Shown here: piece by piece, positions 1 through 8,419 of the stretch | Layout: every line of letters starts with the position of its first letter | Position numbering within the stretch: the stretch's first letter is position 1 | Assembly: GCF_008033385.1 (NCBI RefSeq) | Contig: NZ_VOGY01000003.1 | Span: forward strand, 310,001-374,000 | Direction of reading: 5' to 3' | Length of the DNA stretch: 64,000 nt | From: Algibacter pacificus | GTDB taxonomy: Bacteria; Bacteroidota; Bacteroidia; Flavobacteriales; Flavobacteriaceae | Position numbers and translations under genes: made by a program | The notes under the pieces: generated by a model | Databases searched by the model: none | What the model saw: the letters and a program-made list of their open reading frames with translations, nothing else | Told to the model about the DNA's origin: nothing

Positions 1-1007
1 TTTCTCAAGGTGCTGCCGATTTATTCTTCCAAACCGTATTTGCTGCAACTGCTGCAACTATTGTTTCTGGAGCTATAGCTGGGAGAACAAAATTTACAAC
101 CTATGCTGTTTTTAGTCTTATTTTAACGGCTTTCATTTACCCTATCGCTGGGGGTTGGGAATGGAATGGTGGTTGGTTAAACAATACCGATGGTATTATG
201 CCAGCTGAATTTATCGATTTTGCAGGATCGTCTATTGTTCACTCTGTTGGTGGATGGGCAGCGCTTGTTGCTGCTTGGATGGTAGGTCCTAGAATTGGAA
301 AATTCTTAGATGGTAAACCTGTTGAAATGCACGGTCACAACCAAATGTACGCTACTTTAGGTGTATTTATTCTTTGGTTAGGATGGTTCGGTTTTAATGG
401 TGGTTCTCAATTAGCTTGGGGTGGTGACGATGCTACTGCTGCTTCTCAAGTTGTGTTAGTAACTAACCTAGCTGCTGCTGCAGGTGCATTAGGAGCTTTA
501 TTGTTAACTTGGTTTAAAAATGGAAAACCAAATTTAGGAATGACTTTAAATGGTGCGCTTGGTGGTTTAGTAAGTATAACTGCTGGTTGTGGAAACATGA
601 GCGAGGTAGGTGCTGTATTAGCAGGTCTTATTGGTGGTATACTTGTAGTATTCGCTATTGGTTTTGTAGAAAAAACATTAAAAATTGATGATGCAGTAGG
701 CGCTATTTCGGTACACGGTATTTGTGGTGCTTGGGGAACTTTAGTTATAGGTCTTTGGGGTATCGATGGTGATGCTGGAATAGGAATATTTAACGGTGGT
801 GGTGCTGCCCAATTGGGTGCACAAGCTATTGGAGTTATAGCTTATGCGGTATGGGCTATTGTATTATCTTTCGTTTTCTTAGGGATTATGAAAAAGATTT
901 GGGGGCTAAGAGTTTCTGAAAAAGAAGAAATAGATGGTCTTGATTGGTACGAGCATGGTTCTATTGCTTACCCAGGTAAGAGACAAAGAGAAATTGAAGA
1001 AGAATAA
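1..1007 (+). CDS. amt: Ammonium transporter, 5' end outside window
   Basis: This is the C-terminal part of an Amt/Mep/Rh ammonium channel of the inner membrane. The open frame runs from base 3 without a stop, so the start lies outside the window; about 334 residues are visible. It aligns by eye with the complete Amt at 1519-2751 over shared blocks such as VFAATAATIVSGA, IYPIAGGW, LGWFGFNGGS and VHGICGAWGTL. The pore-lining His pair of the family should lie in GSSIVHSVGGWA and AISVHGICGAWG. The C-terminal cytosolic tail (RVSEKEEIDGLDWYEHG) is the conserved regulatory tail that in other Amts couples subunits and contacts PII. A strong terminator follows, then glnK and a second amt, so the pair may have arisen by duplication around the PII gene. 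Confidence 0.95.
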   Translation, partial: SQGAADLFFQTVFAATAATIVSGAIAGRTKFTTYAVFSLILTAFIYPIAGGWEWNGGWLNNTDGIMPAEFIDFAGSSIVHSVGGWAALVAAWMVGPRIGKFLDGKPVEMHGHNQMYATLGVFILWLGWFGFNGGSQLAWGGDDATAASQVVLVTNLAAAAGALGALLLTWFKNGKPNLGMTLNGALGGLVSITAGCGNMSEVGAVLAGLIGGILVVFAIGFVEKTLKIDDAVGAISVHGICGAWGTLVIGLWGIDGDAGIGIFNGGGAAQLGAQAIGVIAYAVWAIVLSFVFLGIMKKIWGLRVSEKEEIDGLDWYEHGSIAYPGKRQREIEEE

Positions 1008-1028
1008 AATATATATTTAATTATTATT

Positions 1029-1075
1029 AAATCTAAAAAGGTGCCTGAAAATGGCGTCTTTTTAGATTTTATAAC
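1029..1075 (+). terminator. Rho-independent terminator after first amt
   Basis: A 12-bp perfect stem (AAATCTAAAAAG at 1029-1040 pairing with 1058-1069), extended by GGTGCC/GGCG pairing, is followed by a T-rich tract. It should separate the first amt transcript from glnK-amt. Confidence 0.75.
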
Positions 1076-1158
1076 TTTTTGAGAAACATTTGATCTTAGG
1101 GTTTATACCACTTAAATATTTTATAATTTAACAAACTAAACTATTAAGAATTAAAATT

Positions 1159-1497
1159 ATGAAAAAAATTGAAGCAATTATTAGAAAGTCAAAATATCGT
1201 GTAGTGAAAGAAGCTTTACATGATGTTGGGGTAATATTTTTCTCTTACTGGGACGTAACCGGTTTAGGTAATGAGAAAAAAGGCCATGTCTATCGCGGTG
1301 TTAGTTATAGTACTAGCGATATACAACGTAGATACCTGTCCATTGTAGTAAACGATGATTTTGCAGAAGCAACCATAAAAGCTATTATCGATTCTGCTGG
1401 AACAGGAGAAGTTGGCGATGGTAAAATATTTGTGTCCAATGTTGAAGAATGTTACAGAATTAGAACCGGTGAAAAAGGCAGTGACACATTAAAATAA
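1159..1497 (+). CDS. glnK: P-II family nitrogen regulator with a diverged T-loop
   Basis: A 112-residue PII signalling protein, the usual family length. PII trimers sense ATP/ADP and 2-oxoglutarate and plug Amt channels with their T-loop. The family signature GDGKIFV and the C-terminal RIRTGE are intact. The T-loop (about residues 36-56) differs from enterobacterial GlnB/GlnK. The GRQKGH segment is replaced by GNEKKGH, so the glutamine that helps bind Mg-ATP/2-oxoglutarate is not conserved. The loop has one extra residue there and two fewer before YRG. A tyrosine equivalent to the uridylylated Tyr51 is present at residue 50, but the downstream FLPK is absent. It sits 21 bp before the second amt, the standard glnK-amt arrangement, so a role in gating ammonium uptake is likely. 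Whether it binds 2-oxoglutarate normally is uncertain. Confidence 0.9.
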   Translation: MKKIEAIIRKSKYRVVKEALHDVGVIFFSYWDVTGLGNEKKGHVYRGVSYSTSDIQRRYLSIVVNDDFAEATIKAIIDSAGTGEVGDGKIFVSNVEECYRIRTGEKGSDTLK

Positions 1498-1518
1498 ATA
1501 TATAATTAAACTAATAAC

Positions 1519-2751
1519 ATGGAATTACTTACAATAAATAATGTATGGATGATGATCTGTACGGCATTGGTTTTCTTTATGCATACAGGTTTTGCATTTT
1601 TGGAAATTGGACTAACTAGACAAAAAAACACATTAAACATATTATTTAAAAATATTCTAATTATTACTATTGGCTTGCTGTTATATTGCTTGGTAGGCTT
1701 TAATTTAATGTATCCCGATTTCGCTGAAGGATCTGCAGGGATTTTTGGTTTTGCTGGATTTGGATTAGAAGCCCCTCTAACTGCCGAAGGTGTTTTAGAT
1801 TTAACATATAATCAGGGGTATACCTACTGGACAGACTTCTTATTCCAAGGTATGTTTGCTGCTACTGCTGCTACTATTGTGTCTGGAGCTGTTGCTGAGC
1901 GTATGAAAATAGGACCATTCATGATGTTTACTGTAATCTATGTTGGTGTTGTATATCCAATTGCTGGTTCATGGAAATGGGGAGGCGGGTTTTTAGATCA
2001 ATTAGGTTTTTACGATTTTGCCGGATCTACCTTAGTACACTCTGTTGGTGGATGGGCAGCATTAGTTGCTGTATGTTTATTAGGCCCTCGTATAGGTAAA
2101 TTTAAAAATGGAATCGCTCAGGCTATTCCTGGTCATAATATTCCATTAGCAACTGCAGGTGTTTTAATACTGTGGTTAGGATGGTTTGGATTTAACGGAG
2201 GTTCTGTGCTTTCTGCCGATCCAGAATTAACCTCTATAACTTTAGTAACCACTTGTTTAGCTGCTGCTGCAGGAGGAGTGGTTGCTGCTATGTTTACATT
2301 TATAAAATATAAAAACCTCGATTTAACCATGTTTTTAAATGGTATCTTAGGTGGTTTAGTTGGTATTACCGCAGGAGCCGATGTTATGACGCCAACGAGT
2401 GCTATTTTAATAGGAGCTGTTGCAGGTATACTTATTGTTTTAGCTGTTAACTTGGTAGATGCTTTAAAATTAGATGATCCTGTTGGTGCGATAGCTGTGC
2501 ATTTAGTTTGTGGTGTTTGGGGGACTTTGGCTGTAGGTATATTTTCTACAAACCCAGAGCATACATTTTTGACACAATTAATAGGTGTTGTTTGTTATGC
2601 TGTATTTTGTATAGTGACTTCATTTATTATTATTTTTACTTTAAAGAAAGTAGTGGGTATTAGAGTTTCTGAAACCGAAGAGCTTGAAGGATTAGACGCG
2701 CATGAACATGGAATGGAAGCTTATCCAGATTTTAGATCTAATGATCATTAA
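1519..2751 (+). CDS. amt: Ammonium transporter
   Basis: A complete 410-residue Amt/Mep/Rh channel with about 11 predicted membrane segments. It conducts ammonium across the inner membrane as a trimer. The N-terminus (NNVWMMICTALVFFMHTGFAFLEIG) is the typical first helix. The twin-His region is visible in GSTLVHSVGGWAALVA and AIAVHLVCGVWGTL. The C-terminal tail VSETEELEGLDAHEHGMEAY is the conserved cytoplasmic regulatory tail. It is cotranscribed with glnK (21-bp gap). It is clearly homologous to the partial Amt at the window start but not identical, so the two may differ in affinity or regulation. Confidence 0.97.
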   Translation: MELLTINNVWMMICTALVFFMHTGFAFLEIGLTRQKNTLNILFKNILIITIGLLLYCLVGFNLMYPDFAEGSAGIFGFAGFGLEAPLTAEGVLDLTYNQGYTYWTDFLFQGMFAATAATIVSGAVAERMKIGPFMMFTVIYVGVVYPIAGSWKWGGGFLDQLGFYDFAGSTLVHSVGGWAALVAVCLLGPRIGKFKNGIAQAIPGHNIPLATAGVLILWLGWFGFNGGSVLSADPELTSITLVTTCLAAAAGGVVAAMFTFIKYKNLDLTMFLNGILGGLVGITAGADVMTPTSAILIGAVAGILIVLAVNLVDALKLDDPVGAIAVHLVCGVWGTLAVGIFSTNPEHTFLTQLIGVVCYAVFCIVTSFIIIFTLKKVVGIRVSETEELEGLDAHEHGMEAYPDFRSNDH

Positions 2752-2792
2752 TAAAGAGAACTATTTGACTAATTAACCATATGTTTTGTTTC

Positions 2793-2833
2793 AAAAAAGG
2801 TGTTTTGCTTTAAGTAGAGCACCTTTTTATTTA
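2793..2833 (+). terminator. Terminator after glnK-amt
   Basis: A stem pairs AAAAAGGTG (2794-2802) with CACCTTTTT (2820-2828), with extra pairing of GCT/AGC inside the loop, and is followed by TATTT. Confidence 0.7.
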
Positions 2834-2918
2834 AGGTGTTTGGTTCACTAAAAGCCGGAAACCATTATAAAAATTAATTAGCAAATAATACAAAAAGTAA
2901 ATTGAGTTAATAATTTTG

Positions 2919-2926
2919 TATCTTTG
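2919..2926 (+). promoter_or_regulatory. Bacteroidota -7 element for greA
   Basis: TATCTTTG matches the TAnnTTTG consensus exactly. A TTG lies at 2902-2904, but the spacing (14 nt) is shorter than the usual 19, so the -33 assignment is weak. Transcription would start near 2933. Confidence 0.55.
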
Positions 2927-2936
2927 TTCATATAAT

Positions 2937-3013
2937 CTCGTGTGAACGGGATTTTTTTATTCCGAATGCTTTAATACTTATTATTGAATCATGTTTCGGA
3001 ATATTTTTTTATT
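2937..3013 (+). promoter_or_regulatory. Two terminator-like hairpins in the greA leader
   Basis: Directly after the predicted start site is a short hairpin (CTCGT at 2937-2941 pairing with ACGGG at 2946-2950, loop GTGA) followed by ATTTTTTTAT. A second hairpin follows: TATTCCGAA (2958-2966) pairs with TTCGGAATA (2995-3003), then TTTTTTTATT. Both look like intrinsic terminators placed before the greA start codon, as in transcription attenuation. E. coli greA is known to have a leader RNA made by premature termination; a similar arrangement here is inference. Confidence 0.5.
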
Positions 3014-3030
3014 AAGTAAACAATGAAGTT

Positions 3031-3504
3031 ATGAGTAAAGTATCATACTATACACCTGAAGGATTAAAAAAATTAAGAGCAGAGCTTAAACAATTAAAAG
3101 ACGTGGAGCGCGTAAAAGCATCCAGAGCAATTGCCGAAGCAAGAGATAAAGGTGATTTAAGTGAAAATGCTGAATATGATGCAGCAAAAGAAGCACAAGG
3201 TATGCTAGAAATGCGAATTTCTAAGTTGGAAGACGCATTGGCAGGAGCTCGTGTTATTGACGAATCGCAATTAGATAATTCTAAAATTTTGGTGTTATCT
3301 AAAGTTAAAATTAAAAATCAAACCAATGGTATGGAAATGAATTATACCTTGGTAGCCGATGGTGAAGCCGATTTGGCTACCGGAAAAATATCGGTAAATT
3401 CACCAATAGGGAAAGGGTTGTTAGGTAAATCTGTTGGAGATGTAGCCGAAATTCAAGTGCCAAATGGTGTAATAAAATTTGATATTGTTGAAATTACTAG
3501 ATAG
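3031..3504 (+). CDS. greA: Transcription elongation factor GreA
   Basis: A 157-residue GreA, the normal family length. It binds the secondary channel of RNA polymerase and stimulates cleavage of backtracked transcripts. The N-terminal coiled coil (about residues 8-75) carries the conserved tip with acidic residues in ARDKGDLSENAEYDAAKEAQ. The C-terminal FKBP-like domain ends with SPIGKGLLGKSVGDVAEIQVPNG. It follows its own promoter and a leader with two terminator-like hairpins, and is followed 77 bp later by a HIT gene on the same strand, an arrangement common in flavobacteria. Confidence 0.97.
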   Translation: MSKVSYYTPEGLKKLRAELKQLKDVERVKASRAIAEARDKGDLSENAEYDAAKEAQGMLEMRISKLEDALAGARVIDESQLDNSKILVLSKVKIKNQTNGMEMNYTLVADGEADLATGKISVNSPIGKGLLGKSVGDVAEIQVPNGVIKFDIVEITR

Positions 3505-3581
3505 TAAAAACAGTGCGTTGTTTTAATGTCTAGGGCATAATAAGATTAAAAAAGTAAAAACGATATATAAAAACACAGATT

Positions 3582-3971
3582 ATGGCATCTATTTTCACTA
3601 AAATTATAAACGGAGAAATTCCATGTTATAAAGTTGCAGAAACCGAAGATTTTTTAGCTTTTTTAGATGTTAATCCTAATACAAAAGGTCATACCCTTTG
3701 TATTCCTAAAGTGGAAGTTGATAAAATTTTCGATTTAGATGAAACGACTTATAGTGGTTTAATGGCTTTTTCTAGAACGGTAGCTTTAGCCTTAGAAAAG
3801 GCCGTGCCATGTAACCGTATTGGAGTTTCTGTTATTGGTTTAGAGGTGCCTCATGCTCACGTGCATTTAATTCCTTTACAATCTATGGAAGATGCTCGCT
3901 TTATTAAAAAACAAACGCTAAGCCCTGAAGAGTTTGTTGCTATTGCCGAGTCTATTAAGGCAAATTTATAA
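3582..3971 (+). CDS. HIT family nucleotide-binding protein
   Basis: A 129-residue histidine-triad protein of the Hint branch, a purine nucleoside phosphoramidase or related hydrolase. The N-terminus IFTKIINGEIPCYKV is the classic Hint start, and the catalytic triad H91-A-H93-V-H95 lies in VPHAHVHLIPL. The central helix and KGHTLCIPK strand are intact. It lies downstream of greA, probably as part of the same transcript. Its 3' end overlaps the 3' end of the convergent gene at 3955-4323 by 17 bp. The physiological substrate cannot be told from sequence. Confidence 0.92.
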   Translation: MASIFTKIINGEIPCYKVAETEDFLAFLDVNPNTKGHTLCIPKVEVDKIFDLDETTYSGLMAFSRTVALALEKAVPCNRIGVSVIGLEVPHAHVHLIPLQSMEDARFIKKQTLSPEEFVAIAESIKANL

Positions 3972-4323
3972 TACCATTATAAATTAAAATACTAATAATA
4001 GCAGATACTATTATAAAGGATGCAATTCCACCAATAACATAGGCTGGTTTTTTTAATCGTAGCGATGCTTTTTTGGGTACAAAGGCTTTTTTCTGATATT
4101 CTAAAACGCGTTCTATGTCGGTGTCCCACTGTACGGGATATATTATAGAATGGCAAGTTTTACACGTAAGTACGTGCTCAATGTCTGTGGTGATACGTTT
4201 GTAAAATGTGGTTTCAATAAAACGTTGCTTAAAGGTGAGTTGCATGCCAGCGTTGCTATAACATTCTGGACAGTTGTTTTTTAAAACGACTTCTTTTACG
4301 GTTATTAATTTGTCTTGTTTCAT
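3955..4323 (-). CDS. Zinc-ribbon-like single-pass membrane protein
   Basis: A 122-residue protein of unknown function. Two CxxC pairs (NCPEC near residue 18 and TCKTCHS near residue 54) suggest an N-terminal zinc ribbon in the cytosol. One hydrophobic helix lies near the C-terminus (about residues 95-117, VIGGIASFIIVSAIISILIY). It starts one base after the stop of the histidine kinase on the same strand, so the two are almost certainly cotranscribed. Its 3' end overlaps the convergent HIT gene by 17 bp. No named family was recognised. Confidence 0.75.
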   Translation of the reverse strand: MKQDKLITVKEVVLKNNCPECYSNAGMQLTFKQRFIETTFYKRITTDIEHVLTCKTCHSIIYPVQWDTDIERVLEYQKKAFVPKKASLRLKKPAYVIGGIASFIIVSAIISILIYNGIINLP

Positions 4324-4324
4324 G

Positions 4325-5473
4325 CTAAGCGCATTTCAGCGTGATTAAAAAGATGGTGCCTTTTCCTATTTCCGATTGTAAAACTTTTATTTTTCCGTTG
4401 TGGAAATCTTCAATAATACGTTTTGTGAGCGACAAACCCAAACCCCATCCACGTTTTTTTGTTGTGTAACCCGGTTCAAAAATTTTATTAAAGTCTTTTT
4501 TTGCAATCCCTTTTCCGGTATCAGTAATGCTAATACTTACCTGTTGCTCTAATTGCGAAATTTTAATTTGAAGTTTGCCGCGGCCTTTCATAGCATCAAT
4601 CGCATTTTTAACCAGATTTTCAATGGTCCAGCTATAGAGTTGTTTGTTTAGTTTTACCGGAATAGGATCTACTGGCGTTTTTATTTCAAAATCGATTAAT
4701 TTTGATGAGCGTGACTTTAAATAATCAAAAGCATCAATAGTTTCTTTAATAATATCGGCCGTATCCAAGGTAGGTACAGACCCTATTTTACTAAAACGTT
4801 CGGTAATGGTTTGTAGCCGGTTAATATCTTTTTCAATTTCTAAAATGTATTCTGGGTTTACTTCTTCAGTTTTTAAAATTTCAGTCCAACCAATTAATGA
4901 GGATAGCGGTGTGCCTATTTGATGTGCTGTTTCCTTGGCCATACCCGACCATAATTTGTTTTGCACCGCATTTTTGTTGCTGGTATAGAAAAAGTAAATT
5001 AATGCAGCAAATAGAAATATTATAAGCAATAATGCCAGCGGATAATATTTTAGTTTATTAAGCAGCGGCGAGTTGCCGTAGTAAATAGTGCTTACAATAG
5101 TATCGCCCATTTTTACGTGTTTGGGTGTGTTTTCTTGCTTAAATTTTGCTATTAATTTTTGCACATAAATAGAATCGGTAACTTTTGCTTCATCAATATT
5201 GTTGTAGCTTCCTAGACTACCATCTTCATTAATAACAAGCATTGGAGTGGTTTTGTTGCTGCTTAAAATTTTTAAGGTAAGTTCTAAATTGCCGTTAGTA
5301 TCATCATTTATAAAATCGGTTTGGGCAAACGACCAATTTTCCATTTTTATACTTTCTTCTTTCTTAAAATGTTGAAAGAATTCGTAAGTATTCCATAGAA
5401 TTAGCGAGACAATAATAAAGGATATACCTATCATTACCCAGCGGAATGCTGTATTATATTTGGTGAAATTCAT
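4325..5473 (-). CDS. Membrane sensor histidine kinase
   Basis: A 382-residue two-component sensor kinase. Two membrane helices (about residues 12-30 and 145-163) flank a roughly 110-residue extracytoplasmic sensor region. The dimerisation box has the phospho-acceptor His184 in KETAHQIGTPLSSLIGW. The ATPase domain shows the N-box (LVKNAIDAM, N290), G1 box DTGKGI (318-323) and G2 box GWGLGL (342-347). No response regulator gene is adjacent, so it is an orphan kinase in this window. A small zinc-ribbon membrane protein follows 1 bp downstream. The signal sensed is unknown. Confidence 0.93.
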   Translation of the reverse strand: MNFTKYNTAFRWVMIGISFIIVSLILWNTYEFFQHFKKEESIKMENWSFAQTDFINDDTNGNLELTLKILSSNKTTPMLVINEDGSLGSYNNIDEAKVTDSIYVQKLIAKFKQENTPKHVKMGDTIVSTIYYGNSPLLNKLKYYPLALLLIIFLFAALIYFFYTSNKNAVQNKLWSGMAKETAHQIGTPLSSLIGWTEILKTEEVNPEYILEIEKDINRLQTITERFSKIGSVPTLDTADIIKETIDAFDYLKSRSSKLIDFEIKTPVDPIPVKLNKQLYSWTIENLVKNAIDAMKGRGKLQIKISQLEQQVSISITDTGKGIAKKDFNKIFEPGYTTKKRGWGLGLSLTKRIIEDFHNGKIKVLQSEIGKGTIFLITLKCA

Positions 5474-5568
5474 ATTGTAATTAATTGTGGATTAATATAA
5501 TGTAAATCTGTTAATATTATTGTTCAAAGTTGTTAGTAAATCTGTTTTTAGTTAAACCTTATAATAGT

Positions 5569-5576
5569 TACCTTTG
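5569..5576 (+). promoter_or_regulatory. -7 promoter element for the DUF3127 gene
   Basis: TACCTTTG fits TAnnTTTG. No good -33 TTG was found at the right distance. It would give a long leader of about 175 nt before the start codon at 5759. The 285-bp stretch 5474-5758 shows nothing else. Confidence 0.4.
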
Positions 5577-5758
5577 CAAAAGTTTAGAACTTAATGTGGC
5601 CTCTATAAACTTAGAGGATTTCAATAAAAAAATAAAAATATAAGTGTATTATGCAATTAACTTGTTGTTATGTTGTATTTTACAGCATTGATGTCTAAGA
5701 AGAAGTTTTGGCTTAAAGGCCTTTTAAATTTACGAATACTAATAAATATATAGATTAA

Positions 5759-6139
5759 ATGGAAGTTCAGGGACGAGTAAAAATGGTTGGAGAAACTCAA
5801 ACTTTTGGAAGTAATGGGTTTAGAAAAAGAGAAATTGTAGTCACTACAGACGAGCAATACCCACAACATATTATGGTGGAATTTGTGCAAGATAAAACCG
5901 AATTATTAAATAGTTATAAAGAGGGGCAACAAGTAAAAATTAGCATTAACTTACGTGGTAGAGAATGGGTTAATCCACAAGGTGAAACTAAATATTTTAA
6001 CTCTATTCAAGGATGGAGAATTGAAGCGATACAACCAGAAGGTTCTGCTGATCCAAGCTTACCTCCAGTGCCACCTGCAGATGCTTTTGCTCCAGCAACG
6101 GATTTAAAAGAGGATGATCATGACGATTTACCTTTCTAA
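5759..6139 (+). CDS. DUF3127 OB-fold-like protein with SSB-like acidic tail
   Basis: A 126-residue protein of the DUF3127 family, found mainly in Bacteroidota. The first 95 residues form a beta-rich domain reminiscent of an OB fold (EVQGRVKMVGETQTFGSNGFRKREIVV, then a strand with KFYxNSIQGWRIE-like pattern). A Pro/Ala-rich linker follows and the protein ends in EDDHDDLPF. That end closely resembles the acidic tip of SSB, which recruits DNA-repair and replication partners; the SSB at 34233 ends DTDDDLPF. DNA binding and partner recruitment are inferences from this likeness. A strong terminator follows the gene. Confidence 0.85.
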   Translation: MEVQGRVKMVGETQTFGSNGFRKREIVVTTDEQYPQHIMVEFVQDKTELLNSYKEGQQVKISINLRGREWVNPQGETKYFNSIQGWRIEAIQPEGSADPSLPPVPPADAFAPATDLKEDDHDDLPF

Positions 6140-6183
6140 TAAAAGACTTTGTGTTTCCGCGAAAGTGGGAGTCTTATAAATTA

Positions 6184-6220
6184 AACCTCAATATTTTTAT
6201 AAAAATGTTGAGGTTTTTTA
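6184..6220 (+). terminator. Terminator after DUF3127 gene
   Basis: A 15-bp stem with one G-T pair (AACCTCAATATTTTT at 6184-6198 with 6201-6215) is followed by TTTTTA. Confidence 0.8.
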
Positions 6221-6272
6221 TTTTTACTTCGCTTAAACCTGTTTTATTGGTACGGTTAATTAAAAAAATTAT

Positions 6273-6896
6273 ATGCAGTATTTAAATGATAATTTACAAT
6301 TCCCCGATGTCTCGGAAGCATCTCCCGAAGGTGTTTTGGCTATTGGTGGCGATTTGTCCGTAGATCGATTATTACTCGCCTATAAATCGGGTATATTTCC
6401 TTGGTTTGATGCTGAAGAACCCATTGTATGGTGGTCGCCCGACCCTCGTTTTGTACTGTTTCCAGAGCGTTTGAAAGTTTCGAAAAGTATGAAACAGGTT
6501 CTTAGAAATGGTGATTTTGAAGTTACTGTAAACAGAGATTTTAAAACAGTAATTGCCGAATGCTCTAAAGTGAAACGCAACGGACAAGCAGGCACCTGGA
6601 TAACCGAAAGTATGATTAAGGCTTATGTAGATTTACATGAACAAGGTTATGCGAAATCTGTAGAAGTTTGGCAAAATAATAAACTTGTTGCCGGACTTTA
6701 TGGTGTAGATTTGGGTAATGGTGTGTTTTGCGGAGAGAGTATGTTTACTAAAGTGAGTAATGCCAGCAAAGTGGGCTTTATTACATTTGTACAAAACACC
6801 AATTATAAACTAATTGATTGTCAGGTTTACACCAATCATTTAGAAAGTTTGGGAGCAGAAGAGGTTTCTAGAGATAGATTTTTGGGGTATTTATAA
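6273..6896 (+). CDS. aat: Leucyl/phenylalanyl-tRNA-protein transferase
   Basis: A 207-residue Aat, of the GNAT-like fold. It adds Leu or Phe from aminoacyl-tRNA to proteins with N-terminal Arg or Lys, tagging them for the N-end-rule protease system. Family signatures are visible: FPDVSEASPEGVLAIGGDLS at the N-terminus, GIFPWF, WWSPDPRFVLFP, GTWITESMIKAY, and the active-site region GVFCGESMFTK. The C-terminal LESLGAEEVSRDRFL is also typical. It stands alone after a terminator; no clpS or clpA is in the window. Confidence 0.95.
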   Translation: MQYLNDNLQFPDVSEASPEGVLAIGGDLSVDRLLLAYKSGIFPWFDAEEPIVWWSPDPRFVLFPERLKVSKSMKQVLRNGDFEVTVNRDFKTVIAECSKVKRNGQAGTWITESMIKAYVDLHEQGYAKSVEVWQNNKLVAGLYGVDLGNGVFCGESMFTKVSNASKVGFITFVQNTNYKLIDCQVYTNHLESLGAEEVSRDRFLGYL

Positions 6897-6904
6897 TTTG
6901 TTTG

Positions 6905-7585
6905 TTAAATACTCAAAACCGCCTTAGTTAAAACAAATAAGTAATGTTTAGTTTCAATATTAAGAGCTTCTCCCCGATGTTCTAAACCCGTTTGTAGTTT
7001 TAACGAATCGCTTAATTTCCAGCCAATTTGTGCAGTCGTGCGTTCGTCTAATTCTGGTTTGCTTTTTTCGCTTAGGCTTTGAAGCCCTTCCAAAGCACCA
7101 GTAAAATAGGCTTCGCCAATATCGAGTTTATCCCCTTTTAATGGTAGATTCATGGAAAACCGATAGCGTTGTCTAAAAATAGTTTTAGCCTTTAAAAAGC
7201 GCTGTTCTGCTCTAAATCTGTGGATAAATTGTGTTCTTTGTTTTTGCGGTTTATAAGTAAATTGTTCTATAAATCGTAATTCATCGCTACCGCTATCAAA
7301 AGGATCTCGCGTTCTATAATAAACACCTAAGCTTAAGGCATGACGTTTATCCATTTTTAATTTTGAAAGATGATAGAAATCTACTTGTTGTTGCTGGTAT
7401 TGAAAATGTCTGTCTTGATATAAAAAATATCGAGATCTGAGAGTGAAATTCATCTCATAACTCTGCGAAACCTTTTTATTTATCGCGAATCTTGTTTCAC
7501 CTAAAGTAGAAAAATGGTCTTGAGCTAAAGATTTAAAGCTTATAAAAATGAAAAAAATAAAGATTGACTTTTGTAAATAGGGCAT
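6905..7585 (-). CDS. DUF2490 family beta-barrel-like exported protein
   Basis: A 226-residue protein with a signal peptide (hydrophobic residues 6-20, cleavage likely after SLAQ). The rest consists of alternating beta strands rich in Arg, Tyr, Phe and Gln, as in small outer-membrane barrels, and matches the DUF2490 pattern (short-chain barrel proteins of Bacteroidota). It probably sits in the outer membrane; its function is unknown. It lies 32 bp downstream of tag on the same strand. Confidence 0.75.
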   Translation of the reverse strand: MPYLQKSIFIFFIFISFKSLAQDHFSTLGETRFAINKKVSQSYEMNFTLRSRYFLYQDRHFQYQQQQVDFYHLSKLKMDKRHALSLGVYYRTRDPFDSGSDELRFIEQFTYKPQKQRTQFIHRFRAEQRFLKAKTIFRQRYRFSMNLPLKGDKLDIGEAYFTGALEGLQSLSEKSKPELDERTTAQIGWKLSDSLKLQTGLEHRGEALNIETKHYLFVLTKAVLSI

Positions 7586-7617
7586 ACTTGTAATGTTGTG
7601 ACTGGTTTTTAAAAAGG

Positions 7618-8181
7618 TTACACTTCGGCATATCTAAAACACCCAACTTCGTGATCGTTTACCATACCTGTGGCTTGCATGTGGGCGTAAACTACAGTAG
7701 AACCTACAAATTTAAAACCACGTTTTTTTAAGTCTTTACTTAAAGTATCGCTAAGTGCTGTGTTTGCAGGAGCGCTTTTATAATGTTTAACACTATTTTT
7801 AATAGGTTTGCCATCTACAAAACTCCAAATATATTTACTAAAACTACCAAACTCTTTTTGGATTTCTATAAAAGCTTGGGCATTGCTAACTGTGGCTTTT
7901 ATTTTTAATTTATTACGAATAATGCCGGCGTCTAAAAGTAATTCGTCCATTTTGGTTTGATTGTATGTCGCTATTTTTTTATAATCAAAACCATCAAAAG
8001 CTTTCCTGAAATTTTCACGTTTTCGTAAAATAGTAATCCAACTCAGTCCAGCCTGAAATGTTTCTAATATTAGGAATTCAAAAATAGTAGCATCATCATA
8101 AACAGGAACACCCCATTCTTCATCATGGTAAGCTTCATATAAAGCATCGCCTTGGCACCAGCCGCATCTGTGTTTCGTCAT
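7618..8181 (-). CDS. tag: DNA-3-methyladenine glycosylase I
   Basis: A 187-residue Tag, the usual length. It removes 3-methyladenine from alkylated DNA in base excision repair. The N-terminal RCGWCQGDALYEAYHDEEWG carries the first zinc ligand and the conserved acidic residues. ETFQAGLSWITILRKRENFR is the HhH-region signature. The C-terminal zinc ligands lie in VNDHEVGCFRY. It is followed by the DUF2490 gene on the same strand. Confidence 0.95.
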   Translation of the reverse strand: MTKHRCGWCQGDALYEAYHDEEWGVPVYDDATIFEFLILETFQAGLSWITILRKRENFRKAFDGFDYKKIATYNQTKMDELLLDAGIIRNKLKIKATVSNAQAFIEIQKEFGSFSKYIWSFVDGKPIKNSVKHYKSAPANTALSDTLSKDLKKRGFKFVGSTVVYAHMQATGMVNDHEVGCFRYAEV

Positions 8182-8419
8182 TGTAATCTATATTTTTGTT
8201 GTTAACCTCTAACAAAAAAGGATGAAAGCTATAATTTCAATTTATTAATAGCGTTGAATCTAAAAAAAATATCATAAAAATGGAATAAAAAGAGACTTTA
8301 AAAGGGGATGAATTTTTATTCTTTTGCTAGGAGTGTAAGTTTAGCAATAAAAACATGACAAAAGTCAGCGTAAATCAAAATACAAGATGCTAATTTTGTA
8401 TAAGTTAAATAATAACATT

